A DNA stretch of 64,000 bases from Sepioteuthis lessoniana (GCA_963585895.1 OY757904.1:30864114-30928113); one strand, 5' to 3'. Positions 20,590 through 32,699 are shown, counted from the stretch's first letter. Numbers and translations are program-made. The notes: generated from the sequence alone by a model not told the origin.

Positions 20590-20832
20590 TGAATATGACA
20601 CAGTACAATCAAATGGTGAGGTTCCAGTCCTTGATTTTTGAAGGATATGGTGTATCCATTCATTACCATTCCACACCAGTTCATTTTGAACTATTAAGGT
20701 AGAACCTGTCAGGGATCCAGTTATGGAAAAATAAATGTTTTTATTCATTTACTATTTTGGAAAAAATAAAATGCGTGCAACCAAACAATTAATATTAAAT
20801 TGAAACATTGGTATTTAATGGATATTCCTTAA
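20590..20832 (+). repeat. R-X repeat, head remnant
   Basis: TGGTGAGGTTCCAGT, a GTATCCATTCATTACCATT segment and GGTAGAACCTGTCAGGGATC match the 3' part of R-X heads at 24245 and 25655. It leads directly into the 95-bp minisatellite. Confidence 0.6.
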
Positions 20833-21520
20833 ACCAATTAACAGTGAGTAAATACAGTATTAGATAAAAATATTTGCAAACATTTAACTATATGTAAATG
20901 CAATCATTAGTGTTAGCAATAGAGGAAACGATTTAACAGTATATAAACATAATATTAGATAAAATATTCGCAACCATTTAACTATATGCGAATGCAATCA
21001 TTAGTGTTAGCAATACAGGAAACGATTTAACAGTATATAAACATAATATTAGATAAAAATATTTGCAACCATTTAACTATATGTAAATGCAATCATTAGT
21101 GTTAGCAATACAGGAAACGATTTAACAGTATATAAACATAATATTAGATAAAATATTCGCAACCATTTAACTATATGCGAATGCAATCATTAGTGTTAGC
21201 AATACAGGAAACGATTTAACAATATATAAACATAATATTAGATAAAAATATTTGCAACCATTTAACTCTATGTGAATGCAATCATTAGTGTTAGCAATAC
21301 AGGAAACGATTTAACTGTATATAAACATAATATCAGATAAAAATATTTGCAACCATTTAACTATATGCGAATGCAATCATTAGTGTTAGCAATACAGGAA
21401 ACGATTTAACAGTATATAAACATAATATTAGATAAAAATATTTGCAACCATTTAACTATGTGCAAATGCAATCATTAGTGTTAGCAATACATGAAACGAT
21501 TTAACTATATTTGAAATCAT
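20833..21520 (+). repeat. 95-bp minisatellite, about seven units
   Basis: The phrase ATGCAATCATTAGTGTTAGC starts at 20898, 20992, 21087, 21181, 21276, 21371 and 21466, i.e. spacings of 94, 95, 94, 95, 95 and 95 bp. Each unit continues with GGAAACGATTTAAC, GTATATAAACATAATAT and AGATAAAA. Two variants alternate: AAAATATTCGCAACC before 20992 and 21181, AAAAATATTTGCAACC elsewhere. The flanks decay into the AT-rich R-X subrepeats. Confidence 0.95.
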
Positions 21521-21699
21521 TTCACAGTGTGCAAACAAATGAATTCCAGTTCGTGTAAAAATGTTAACTACAAATTATACATTTACAAATAGGATTTAGC
21601 ATTAACCACCTCACGTGATTTGATATGCCATGAAATACAACCCACCAACCAAACCACAAAAAATGATTTCTTCCAAATTCTAGCCCTCTCAGTACGACT

Positions 21700-22065
21700 T
21701 TACAGTTGCATTACCAGGACGCTAACGAAATACATACAGGCAAAGTTAAACCGGAACTATACAAGGATACGACGTTAACATATCCTACAAGTAGCGCCAC
21801 ACAAAACAACAACTATACGGCCACTTGCTGCCTATCTCACTGATAATACAAGTAAGAGTTACATTACATGCAGACTACTGTTGAAGTAATGACGAGCTTA
21901 TCCATGAAGGTTTCTTTTGGAAAATGCACATGGACACACCAGCGCTGGCCTACCAGTAAGGAATTACATAAATCTGCTATGTGGAGACACTGGATGCTGT
22001 TTAGAGGATCTGCCTCGAGTGAGGAATATAAGAACTGAGAGTGAGAGAGAGAAAGAGATGTATAG
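21700..22065 (+). mobile_element. Decayed LINE1 relic (copy K)
   Basis: Colinear with the LINE1 C-terminal region: GGACGCTAACGAAATACATA (WTLTK region), CAACTATACGGCCACTTGCT (QLYGHLP), GACGAGCTTATCCATGAAGG, GACACTGGATGCTGTTTAGA (DTGC), GAGAGTGAGAGAGAG. No GAT tail survives. A 108-codon frame at 21917-22243 runs through it by chance. Confidence 0.68.
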
Positions 22066-22475
22066 TGTAAAATGGTCTCAGTACTGCAAGCAGAAATTGA
22101 TGGCGATGGTAGTATGTAAAAAGATGTTTTCTTTTAGAGATCTTTTCAAGAAATACATTTATTACAATTTTTACCAATTCCTTTGCTTTATTTTAATTTA
22201 TTTATTTATTTATTTTATGGTGGAAACGTTACTTATTCAATAAAAAAAATTACTGTACTGTTAATATATTTTTGGAGATCATTCAAGTTTTATTAGCCTA
22301 ACTTCAACGTCACTCTTCCAAAATGAAATGTAAAACCCAAAAGTTACAGTACCGTCAATATGAAGTACCCTATTTCAGGTACTAAGACTATTCAAAAAGT
22401 TCTAATCCTCAACCAGAAAGAAGAGCATATCTAAGCATATTTTTCTTGTGACAACACACTACAACTTCTTATAAA
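22066..22475. other. No gene seen
   Basis: AT-rich sequence without domains or recognised repeats; a TTTA-rich run near 22195-22215. Confidence 0.45.
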
Positions 22476-22490
22476 TCCAGATAGAAAACT

Positions 22491-22781
22491 ATTTATATTT
22501 ACCAACCCCTCCTCTCGAGCAGGATATGACACAAGATCAATTTTTAAGCGAAGTTTAACAGGTTTGAATTTAGAGTTTTCCTTCTCCTAAACTAGTTGCC
22601 TCACCAAGGCTGAAAACCTAGTCTGCCCTACTATTTACCCATAGCTGGAGGGAGAATAATTGGATTCATACCTTTCCTAAGTGTATTAGTGCTATATGAA
22701 ATGCGATCAGTTTCATCCAGTGTTTGAACTCGTGTCGCCGTGTCCATTTCCTACAAAGATAACCATTACACCACGGGCATC
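22491..22781 (-). mobile_element. S2 SINE, full length
   Basis: Minus-strand head GATGCCCGTGGTGTAATGG with A-box TGGTGTAATGG, B-box-like GAGTTCAAACAC, shared core and 3' end GGAGGGGTTGGTAAATA. Probable TSD: TCCAGATAGAAAACT (22476-22490) and TCTAGATAAAAAAAA (22782-22796), imperfect. Confidence 0.88.
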
Positions 22782-22796
22782 TCTAGATAAAAAAAA

Positions 22797-23095
22797 TAAA
22801 TTATTAGTTTTTCTAGTGTATATGGTGTGGTAGTTTGTTGTCTCGATAAAAAATCTTCAGCAATGCTCTTCTTTCTAGGTGAGGTTTAGATTTTTTTAAA
22901 AAACATTTGTACTATATAAACTTTTATTCTGTACGATATTCTTAGTGTTATCATCTTTCGTATTCCTTTCTCTAAGTAAATATTTACTCTCTGTAGGAAG
23001 TATTCATTTAACATGTACATTATAATATTGACAATACTAAGAAGAATATAGAATAAATGAAGTCGAAAACATTTCCGGTTTTGGGGTTTTGCATA
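22797..23095. other. No gene seen
   Basis: AT-rich spacer between SINEs with no recognisable feature. Confidence 0.4.
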
Positions 23096-23287
23096 TCAAA
23101 GTTCTCGGGTAATTTAATGCCAAATCTACCCTTCTACAGGAACAGTAATCATATTTTTACCCTTATGGGAATTCATACTTTTCCACTGGGTATTTGTCTG
23201 AAAGTGAACGTAATAGCGTCACTGTAATTGGAACTCACTTATTACGATTCTGCAGTCCAGCGATTTAACCATTACTCCACAAGGACA
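23096..23287 (-). mobile_element. S1 SINE, 3'-truncated
   Basis: Minus-strand head (TGTCCTTGTGGAGTAATGG, GGACTGCAGAATCG) through the core and GGTAGATTTGGCATTAAATT. The terminal ATATGCCATTAAA segment is missing. The S2 at 23303 inserted next to its head. Confidence 0.82.
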
Positions 23288-23302
23288 CACTCAAAACGTT
23301 TC

Positions 23303-23587
23303 CATATTTACCAACCCCTCAGTTCGGGCAGGATATGACACAAGGTCTATTTTTAAGCGGAGTTTAACTGGTTTGAATTCAGAGCTCTCCTTCTCCTAGG
23401 CTACTTGCCTCGCAAAGGCTGAAGAACTCAGTCTGTCCTACTATTTACCCATAGCTAGAGGGAGAATAATTGGATTTACACCTTTCAAAAGGGTATTAGT
23501 GCTACGTGAAATGCAATTAGCCTGGTCCAGGATTTGAGCTCGTGTCACCGTGTCCGTTTCCTACGACGATAACCATTACACCACGGG
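23303..23587 (-). mobile_element. S2 SINE with 14-15 bp TSD
   Basis: Complete S2 on the minus strand with A-box TGGTGTAATGG and B-box-like GAGCTCAAATCC. Identical 15-mers CACTCAAAACGTTTC lie at 23288-23302 and 23588-23602. The first base or two may be shared with the SINE start. The identical TSD suggests a younger insertion than the other S2 copies. Confidence 0.94.
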
Positions 23588-23602
23588 CACTCAAAACGTT
23601 TC

Positions 23603-24244
23603 ATTCCTAAACAGACGTGTTTATTCCTAAAAACAAGAGAAGCATACAGGATACAATATTGATCCCTTCTTCTGACGAGTAAGAATCTTCATAACTCAGT
23701 AAAACTGCACATATATCCTTCCTCGTGCGTCTATTCGAGAGTCAACGTAAATGCAAAGTCTCGAATCTGACACGCACCAACAAGAGGTGAAGAAGGGCGA
23801 AGCAGTTTGAAGTAATACGCAGATCATTTTCTGTAGACTCTATGTTCCATTATGCGAGTGCAGGTAGGAGCTGGCAGGTAAGAAGAAAGAATGTTTACGG
23901 ATGGTGGATAAATTTCCATCGGCTGAGATGTCACACGCCAACAACGTTATTCATGCGCAATTGTCAAAAGTGCGATTTCTTCAATCCATCATTATTGGCT
24001 CGAAACATTTCAACAAAGTTGTTGTGTTTCTTGTGACTGGGTTCCATACAGGTTGTTGCCAGAAACAAGACCTGTCGCCACATAGATATTTATCAGCATT
24101 CCGACGTCTTACATCATTGTTAGTTTTATTTATCTATACTTAAATAGCAGAGATCTATATATTCACTTTTAAGGAAAGATAATGCTTATTTTGAATTAGA
24201 AGAATAAAGGGATAAATATTATAACAAATCTATTCAATGAAGTA
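23603..24244. other. Apparently unique sequence, no gene called
   Basis: Among the most complex, least repetitive stretches here. Two overlapping plus-strand frames (23842-24036, 23901-24143; 64 and 80 codons) show no domain. GCAGGTAAGAAG near 23876 looks like a splice donor, but nothing else supports an exon. Confidence 0.4.
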
Positions 24245-24440
24245 TTCACCCTGTCTGTGGGACATAGAATACGCTGACTGCATCACCAGCAGAGTGCTAC
24301 CCCACCAAAAAAAATGGATATGCCATCAAACTGTACCTCATGGTGAGGCTTAATTGCTCCACACCTGAGGAATTTGGAGTACCACTTGACTACCATTACT
24401 TCTAGTTCCACTTTGGTTTCGAATGGTAGAACATGGTTAA
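24245..24440 (+). repeat. R-X repeat head
   Basis: CATAGAATACGCTGACTGCA, CATGGTGAGGCTTAATTGCT, AATTTGGAGTACCAC and GAATGGTAGAACATGG match the R-X heads at 25190 and 25655. An S1-like phrase GGATATGCCATCAAA lies inside at about 24315. Confidence 0.65.
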
Positions 24441-24544
24441 GTCCCTTCTGTAGGACAAATCGATTTGTTTAAACGTGATTCCGATTCGTTATAACTCTAG
24501 GTAACAAAAATATTAAGAAACAACTCCACATAAAATTTAAACAG

Positions 24545-24757
24545 GAACGTAGAAGGAAAAGGTGTTGTCCCGTAGTGACTAAAGTGATGGATTATGAGAT
24601 CGTTATAAAGCGTGTTCGAATTCCAGTCGCGTCACTATATTTACTTTCGGATTAATAACGTAGGGGATTGTTCGAACTTACTTATTGTCCATAGAAGTGT
24701 TTTTTTTCAAGGATTGCTTTGGCATTAAATAACCCACGAAGATTGATATACTATTAG
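24545..24757 (+). mobile_element. S1 SINE, diverged
   Basis: Head GTCCCGTAGTGACTAAAGTGATGG, B-box-like GTGTTCGAATTCCAGTCGCG (the best-preserved S1 B box here), a shortened core, and the 3' end TGGCATTAAATAACCCAC plus TTGATATACTATTAGA. Confidence 0.8.
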
Positions 24758-25189
24758 AATGAAAATGAAAGCGAATCGAACAACTAGCATAGGGATAAAA
24801 TAAACCGAGACAGGTTTTAAATGCTGTTAAAATCTCACAATATGTGTAGAATAATTTATCCAACAAAGTCTTGCAGAATACTCCGTTGTACAGTAAGTTT
24901 GTTCTACCCAGTGATTTTTTTTTTTTGTAGTCTCGACCCAGAAAAAAACTGACTCAGTAAATCCCACCAATCATGTTTGTGTTTTTAATGAATATTTCTA
25001 TGTCAGACTGACAGTTGATTCAGGACGAGAAGTAACAGTTTCTTTAAATCAGCACAGTCAAGCTGTAGGAAGCTTATTCAAAATGTTGATGAGGGATTAT
25101 ATAAGCAACAGCTATTACAGGAAGCATGTTCAAGCGTGTGTACGAGACATAGAATATAGCAACAGTCTCTACTTTTGATATCCCAGTGT
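24758..25189. other. No gene seen
   Basis: AT-rich; nothing recognised apart from a short poly-T run at about 24917-24927. Confidence 0.4.
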
Positions 25190-25600
25190 GCCGGGGCTAT
25201 AGAATACACTTGCTGCATCTCTGCACATGATTAAGACTCCCAACCAGTGAATGTCCTATGACACTAACAATTTGATGTTGATGCTGCAGTAATGCTTGAG
25301 CTTTTGTGAATGTGGAGTACCCGTTCATTGCTTCACTCCCTGATACACTCTGGCCCGGAGTAGTTACATCTGACAATGTCATATCAAGGGGTTAACTAGA
25401 GCTGTTTGACATTTAAACTTAATGACAATAATAATAAACAAATAACTTATGCTAAATTGAATTCTTAGAAAGAGAACTGTTTAATCATTTGAATATTTTA
25501 AAACAAATGACTTAAGCTTAATTGAATTGTTAATGATACATAACAACACTTGGAACAATTCAATTGTGTCTAAATGAATTAGTATTGTTGAATAGAATCA
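25190..25600 (+). repeat. R-X repeat copy
   Basis: Head at 25191-25385 with GGCTATAGAATACACTTGCT, GAATGTCCTATGACACTAAC, AATTTGATGTTGATGCTGCA and GTGAATGTGGAGTACCCGTT. Then AT-rich subrepeats (AAACAAATAACTTATGCTAA, TTGAATTGTTAATGATACAT) up to about 25600. Confidence 0.75.
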
Positions 25601-25654
25601 TCATCATCATCTTGTCTTGCCATTAACAATGATATAGCAATACTTGTAATCACT

Positions 25655-26150
25655 TTTTGCCCCGCGGGCTGAGGCTGTAGAATACATTGATTGCTTCTCT
25701 AAAGAAGGGTAAGAACACCCCTAACGAATGTCCAGAATATGACACTAAATAATCTGATCGTGAGATTCGAGTAATGCTGGAGTTTAGGGAATGCGGAAAA
25801 CTTCTTCATATGCATCGCTTCCAGATCCACTCTGATCCGGAGTTATAGCACCTGAAAGGTTACTGTCTGTGGGTCGAATAAAACTAAATAGTGTACTCTT
25901 GCTAAATTGAATATTCTTAAATAGAACTGTTTTTGACAGTGAAACTGTACTTATGCTAAAGTAAGTTGTATGAAACAGAGAGTTTTTTTATATACTAAAC
26001 TGAATTGTTTGAAATAGAACCATTTTTCACAGTGAAATTGTGTGCTTATGCTAAAATGAATTGCTTGAAATAGAACTGTTTTGATTTTTAACAGTGAGTA
26101 AGCAAAAAAAACTATTCTTACACAAAATTGAATTCTTTTAAATAGAACTG
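25655..26150 (+). repeat. R-X repeat copy
   Basis: Head at 25668-25880 with GAGGCTGTAGAATACATTGA, GAATGTCCAGAATATGACAC and TCCAGATCCACTCTGATCCG. Then at least four ~60-80 bp subrepeats built on TTGAAATAGAACTGTTTT and ACAGTGAAATTGTG to about 26150. Confidence 0.75.
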
Positions 26151-26579
26151 TTTATATGTATAAAAACGACTTGCGATCTTCTGTACCATAACAGTACCAA
26201 GGAGACAGTATGTAACATAACGGCACCGACTAGATATTTGTACATAACAGTACCAAATAGACATTCGTACCTCCATGGACCCTGTTGTAACCCTGCCGTG
26301 GTAAAAGTTGACGGAAGCAAGAAAGTCTGTTTAGCTAACCAAAGGTTCATTTACGACAACAACTTGTAGGTAGTCGCCAGGAGAAAGAAAGAGGGTATGG
26401 CGACTGAGACGACTGTGTTAGCCAGACAAAGAGAAGCGACGTATCCTGGTGAGAAAAAGTGAGAGGACACTGACGTTGAATTTTTCCCCCTGTTTTTCTG
26501 TTGATTTTCTAATATTCTTGTCCACTGAGTCGCATCTACTCTAATGCTCCCTTTAGAACGTACCCCAAAAATTTAGGCT
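26151..26579. other. No gene seen; short tandem phrase
   Basis: ACCATAACAGTACCAA, ACATAACGGCACCGA and ACATAACAGTACCAA at 26187-26260 form a diverged ~35-bp tandem. The remainder is unassigned. Confidence 0.5.
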
Positions 26580-26955
26580 CGTAAACTTTCGTTTCCTTAC
26601 ATCTTCGTGGCTGGTGTCCAACTGCATGTCCTTATTTCATTACATCTCACCGTCAACTGCCCCAAAATCAAGAGTCATACCCTCCTTTCCGGTTGAAGTC
26701 TGCGGGAGGAATATCCGCTTCCGCTGATTCAACACATGCGTAACTCCAGTTTTCTCTACTCATCCTTAACTAATGCAGTTATTCACCCGTAATCGTCGGC
26801 TGACCCACAATTGCTTTAGCCTAATTCACTCAGAGATTAACTACCCATTCTTATAGACTATATGTCTGCCTTTGTTTGGCATTTTTCTTCTCTCTCTGTC
26901 TCTCTCTCTCTATGTCTCTCTCTGTCTGCTCTCTCTCTGTCTCTCTGTCTCTGTT

Positions 26956-27014
<59 letters not shown>

Positions 27015-27320
27015 CTCCTTCCTAGGAAATTAGCCTTTCGTTTTCTTTATAACTTAGCATATCACATTATACCTACAATAGTTGTACAGTTATTCACCCG
27101 TAATCGGCTGACCAACAATTGCTTTAGCCTAATTCGCTCAGAGATTAACTACCCATTCTTATAGACTATATATCTGCCTTTGTTTCGCATTTTTCTTCTC
27201 TCTCTGTCTCTCTGTCTCTGTCTCTGTCTCTCTCTCCTTCCATAGAAATTAGCCTTTCGCTTTCTTTATAACTTAGCATATCACATTACACCTACTATAG
27301 TTGATGTACCATAAAACCAA
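26580..27320 (-). repeat. R-Y repeat copy 2 with ~310-bp tandem duplication
   Basis: The block AGTTATTCACCCGTAATCG through CACATTATACCTACAATAGTTG occurs twice (26776-27081 and 27085-27308). Each half contains a (CT)n tract (26886-26993, followed by (TA)n; and 27196-27235). The duplicated halves differ mainly in microsatellite length and a few substitutions. The upstream part (26600-26770) matches R-Y at 15600-15780. Confidence 0.8.
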
Positions 27321-27549
27321 ACCAAACCAAACTAGTAACCATTTTACTATCAGCAAAGAAATGATTATTGTTGAATAGAATTATAAGTCTTATATAGCGA
27401 TAGCTCTGGCTATTTAACTGTGTAGAAGCAAAAGCAAAGCTAGTGAGCAAACAAATTAGTTCTATCTAATTTTAAAATGAAACTAGCAACAAACTCTTCA
27501 ATTACAAAACATATTTATATCCATTTAAATGTGCACAACCAATTATAAT
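27321..27549 (+). repeat. R-X-type AT-rich subrepeats
   Basis: Phrases such as TTGTTGAATAGAATTATAAG, TATTTAACTGTGTAG and GTGAGCAAACAAATTAG follow the R-X subrepeat theme. This is the target into which LINE1 copy B inserted; the theme resumes at 29384-29470. Confidence 0.55.
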
Positions 27550-29383
27550 TGAACCCAACAAACACAAATGCCTTAAAACTAAAAACGGCACAATATCAAT
27601 TAGCAGGCATATATATAAAGGAACAGACAGAATACATTCAAAATCAGATAGATAAGATTAGAGACTCGGTGGAAGATAGACAATCTAGAATTGCCTGGCA
27701 AACAATAAACGAAGTGAGCAGAAGAAAGAACACAGCCAAAGCAAAACTTAAAGCAGCAAACCAACAAGAAAGAATAAAACTGTGGAAACAGCACTTCGAA
27801 AACTTACTTGGACACCCACCAAAAATAACGCATGAACCAATCACCAGAATAATTAGCAAACAATTAGACATTAAACTAGGACCGTTCACACAAGAAGAAC
27901 TCGACTCGGTTCTCAGAAAAATTAAAAATAGGAAAGCTGCAGGGCTGGACGAAATTCCCCCGGAAGTATGGAAGACCAGACAATTCGACGACATACTGCT
28001 CCGACACTGCAATGCAGTATACAATCAAAATCCGATAGTTAGATGGATGAAGAGATGCATACTCTCCTTCCCTAAAAAGGGGGACCTCGGATTAGCCAAA
28101 AACTACCGAGGCATAACACTTACATCCATAGCTGCCAAAATCTACAATGCCCTACTACGAAACCGAATAGAACCCAAAATCGACAACATACTTAGAAAAA
28201 ACTAAAATGGCTTCCGAAGAAATAGATCCACGACCTCACAAATATTAACCATCCGCAGAATCCTTGAAGGTGTACGGGCAAAGACATTAATATTTGTCGA
28301 CTTTACCAAGGCTTTCGACTCCATTCACAGAGGAAAGATGGAACAAATCCTACTTGCGTACGGCATACCTAAAGAAACCGTAGCGGCAATAACGATTCTC
28401 TATAGAAACACTAAAGTAAAAGTACGATCACCAGATGGAGACACAGAATACTTTGACATTGTAGCAGGAGTACTACAAGGGGACACGCTGGCTCCGTACC
28501 TCTTTATCATTTGTCTAGACTACGTACTTAGAACATCGATTGACAAAATCAAAGAGAATGGCTTCGAACTGACGAAGAAAAGAAGCAGAAGATACCCCGC
28601 AACAACAATTACCGACGCCGACTACGCCGATGACATAGCGATACTGGCAAATACACCTGACCAAGCCGAAACTCTTCTGCATAGTTTGGAACGAGCAGCA
28701 GCAAGCATAGGCCTCTATGTTAATGCACACAAAACGGAATATATGTGCTATAACCAAACGGGGGACATCTCCACTCTAGAAGGAACCCCTCTTAAACTAG
28801 TAAATAAATTCACTTACCTAGGAAGCAGCGTCGAATCAACCGAAAAGGACATCGAAACGAGGCTAACAAAAGCATGGACAGCTATCAATAGGCTATCGAT
28901 TCTATGGAAATCAGACCTAACCGATAAAATGAAACGCAGTTTCTTCTAGGCAGCGGTCACATCGATACTGCTATATGGCTGCACTACATGGACGCTAACA
29001 AAACGGCTGGAGAAGAAACTAGATGGCAATTACACAAGAATGCTGCGTGCAATCCTCAACAAGTCCTGGCAGCAACACCCCACAAGACACCAACTGTACG
29101 GCCACCTACCCCCTATCACGAAAACTATTCAAGTTAGACGAACCAGACATGCAGGACACTGCTGGAGAAGCAGAGATGAACTCATAAGAGATGTACTCTT
29201 ATGGATCCCCACACATGGCCGCGCAAAAGTAGGACGACCAGCTCGAACGTACATTCAGCAGCTATGTGAGGATACAGGATGTTGTCCTGAAGACCTACCT
29301 AGGGCGATGAACGATAGGGAGGAGTAGCGAGAGAGGGTCAGGGATATCCGTGCTACCAGCACGATATGATGATGATGATGATA
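27550..29383 (+). mobile_element. RTE-like LINE (LINE1 copy B), 5'-truncated, young
   Basis: 1.83 kb insertion covering the LINE1 linker, RT and C-terminal regions, ending in a (GAT)n tail at 29367-29383. It starts at the codons for NPTNTNALKLK, the equivalent of ~48425 in the full-length copy. Very close in sequence to the copies at 46581 and 58928, so these three form a recent subfamily. No frameshift was found over 1.8 kb. Confidence 0.93.
27552..29369 (+). pseudogene. LINE1 RT polyprotein remnant
   Basis: One continuous frame for ~600 codons, broken only by three premature stops: TAA at 28203-28205 (Gln in the sister copy), TAG at 28947-28949 (Gln) and TAG at 29325-29327 (Trp). The natural TGA is at about 29367. 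RT motifs present: FPKKGDLGLAKNYRGITL, FVDFTKAFD, GVLQGDTLAPYLF and ADYADDIAIL with the catalytic YADD. An in-frame loss of about four codons just before LIFVDF distinguishes it from the copy at 46592. The N-terminal endonuclease is absent through 5' truncation. Confidence 0.92.
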
Positions 29384-30266
<883 letters not shown>

Positions 30267-31119
30267 CATACGTGGATATGAAAGGTGCAAATAGTACATA
30301 TCCGTTTTCTCCTCTACGGATGTTTCTTTACTGTAAATGTTATTTCAGAATAGATAATCATCGGAGCTGAAATAGAAACTTTGGAAGCATTGAGACTCTC
30401 TTGGATTCCTTGAAATAGAAGTTTTACGTAATCCATGGCTGAAGATCAGATATAAGTTATCACATTTGAATTCTGCTTTGCTTTAAGTCAAACTGTAGGC
30501 GACATATTTAAATAAGAATTACATGGAAGTTAAAGGAACCAGCTAGATGTTAACGACTTGGGCACCTTGAATGGTGTTATGGGTTAACAGAATGAAGTCA
30601 GGCATTTCAATTCCCACCGAGTCAACAATACTTCTGGCTTCCTTCTAGACTATACTGACATAAGTTTAAAGGTTACGTGTGACCGTCTTTTAAAGAGATA
30701 ATAATAATTCTCGTTCTGAAAAAGCCAAGAAAGATTTGATAATGATGTTATAAGCAAATGAAAAAATGAATGTATGTTAACTACACAAATATGATAAAAT
30801 ACAAATAGTATAATAAATAAACGAATTAGATATATCAAATTTATATTTCCAGATTCGGCCAGTCAGTTCATTAATTATTTCTTACGATCTATATTAATCA
30901 CTGTATTCGCTTAAAAAAAATTATCTTGTAAACAAATAGTTTTGGAGAGCATTGTTAAACGAGCTCGAGCTCATTTGTTAGAACACAGATAGTTTCCAGT
31001 ATTTCTATCTCACAGTAGCGATTATATTCAATATCACTCCTTTGTTTGAACACAGCTGAATGGTTTTATGTATTTCTATCAATTACTAATAGTTCTCTTG
31101 AATATTATTTGCTGGAATC

Positions 31120-31122
<3 letters not shown>
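30267..31122. other. No gene seen; possible S1-like relic
   Basis: At 30548-30640 a phrase GGTGTTATGGGTTAACAGAA followed by ATTTCAATTCCCACC resembles an S1 head but is too diverged to call. Otherwise AT-rich. Confidence 0.4.

Positions 31123-31191
<69 letters not shown>
31123..31191. repeat. (TA)n microsatellite
   Basis: About 68 bp of TA. A 123-codon frame crossing it (31046-31417) is mostly translated repeat and flanking AT-rich sequence. Confidence 0.95.
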
Positions 31192-31193
<2 letters not shown>

Positions 31194-31689
31194 CTAAATG
31201 GACTCAAGCACTACTACCAACTACTACGAATTTTAAAGACGTCTTTTTGATTCATAGATGGCATCATGGCGTGTATTGCTACTCCAGGTTAGTGGAGCTG
31301 CAAGAAATGGTACTTCAGACTCACAAGAGCTACAATAAAAGGACCTTATTACCTTTTTTTGTGGGGGGGTATATTCTTCTGCAGAGTATTCACTCATCAT
31401 ATTCTAAGATTTGCTAACAAACTTAATCTCTGTATCTATTTATAGAAACCAAATTTAAAATATTGTATTTCATTTTGATATTACGCTGGTTTTTCTGAGT
31501 TATTTTTGAAAATATTTCAAAATGTAGCAGAGAGGGGAAAGATAGTGTATCTTTTCTTGTTTCTGAAAAACTCGCCAATCGTAATTACATATTTTAAAAA
31601 ATCATCTGCACAAGTTTTTTACGGTTTAATTTTGTTTCGTTGTTCAATGGAAAATCAATTTTTATGGGATATTTAACGTCAAAGTAATC
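31192..31689. other. No gene seen
   Basis: Unassigned sequence; a GTGGGGGGG run near 31360 is the only notable local composition change. Confidence 0.4.
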
Positions 31690-31926
31690 TTTGGTTTGGT
31701 TTCTTTTTTTAGTGGCATATCAACCTTTATAGGTTATTTAATGCCAAAGTTATTCTCCTAGAAGAACAGTAGTGGTACTATTTAACCCATAGCTGGGAAG
31801 ATAAGGGGCTTCATACCTTTCCCTAGAGTAGTTGCCCGAAAGTGAACCTAATAGCACGACTGGAGTACGAACTTGCTTACTGCGATTCCGCAGTCCATCG
31901 CTTTAACCATTACACCAAGAGGACAC
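31690..31926 (-). mobile_element. S1 SINE, full length
   Basis: Minus-strand head GTCCTCTTGGTGTAATGG with GATGGACTGCGGAATCGC, a modified B box, the shared core (GAAAGGTATGAAGC and CCCAGCTATGGGTTAAATAG) and the 3' end ATATGCCACTAAAAAAAG with CCAAACC. Confidence 0.9.
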
Positions 31927-32043
31927 ATCCAGCTTTTCTCGTATAAGATGATGTATATTCGTCATTTAAAACGTATATAGTGTTATTTTTCTTCCCATTT
32001 TTGTTTTCTAATCATTGACTTTTTGTTAGTCTTCGTGTTGACT

Positions 32044-32205
32044 TGATTTGGTGTCTTTGTTTTAAAGGCGTATCAACCTTTGTAGGTTATTTAATGCCAA
32101 ATCCATTCTTCTAGAAGAACACTAGTGGTACTATTTAACCCATAGCTGGAAGGATAAGGGGGTTCATACCTTTCCTAAGGCTATTTGCTAGAAAGTGAAC
32201 GTAAT
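32044..32205 (-). mobile_element. S1 SINE, 5'-truncated
   Basis: Core and 3' end of S1 only: TAGCCTTAGGAAAGGTATGA, CCAGCTATGGGTTAAATAG, GGCATTAAATAACCTACAAA. The tRNA-like head is missing. Same strand as, and ~120 bp from, the preceding S1. Confidence 0.85.
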
Positions 32206-32644
32206 CAAAGCAGTCTTTGAAGAAGAATATAGCTAAAAAAATAAAAAAATCTTTAGTCGGCATATGAACGTCAGTTAAGGGTAAGTAGCTTATGAAATAT
32301 ATTTAAATGAGTTAGATAGATCTGAATGAACATTTTTGTAATCGATAGAAACGTGTATAAAAAAAGCTTTGAAGAAACTAAACAAAAAACGTTAATATGA
32401 ACGCAAATCTCTAACCTCGAGGCATAAAACAGCCCTTGACGTGTTGACATTCCGTAAAAAACAATCAGTCAATCAATCCGAACATAGTCTCCTATTTATG
32501 ACTCCGTCAAAATAATTGCTAATTAAAGAAGATAATATATTCAACGAATATATGAAAGGGATAAAATAATTGTTTATATGAGAAGTTCCTTGGAAACAAA
32601 CGAATTATATATGTAATTCCAATATCGTCTGTAACGTTCAAAAG

Positions 32645-32699
<55 letters not shown>

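Noticed and set aside
20833..21520. CRISPR-like array
   Set aside because: The 95-bp units are contiguous tandem repeats without unique spacers, in eukaryotic repeat-rich DNA.
23842..24143. Host exon with splice donor GCAGGTAAGAAG
   Set aside because: Frames are short, have no domain, and no partner acceptor or flanking exon is visible; a single donor-like motif is weak evidence.
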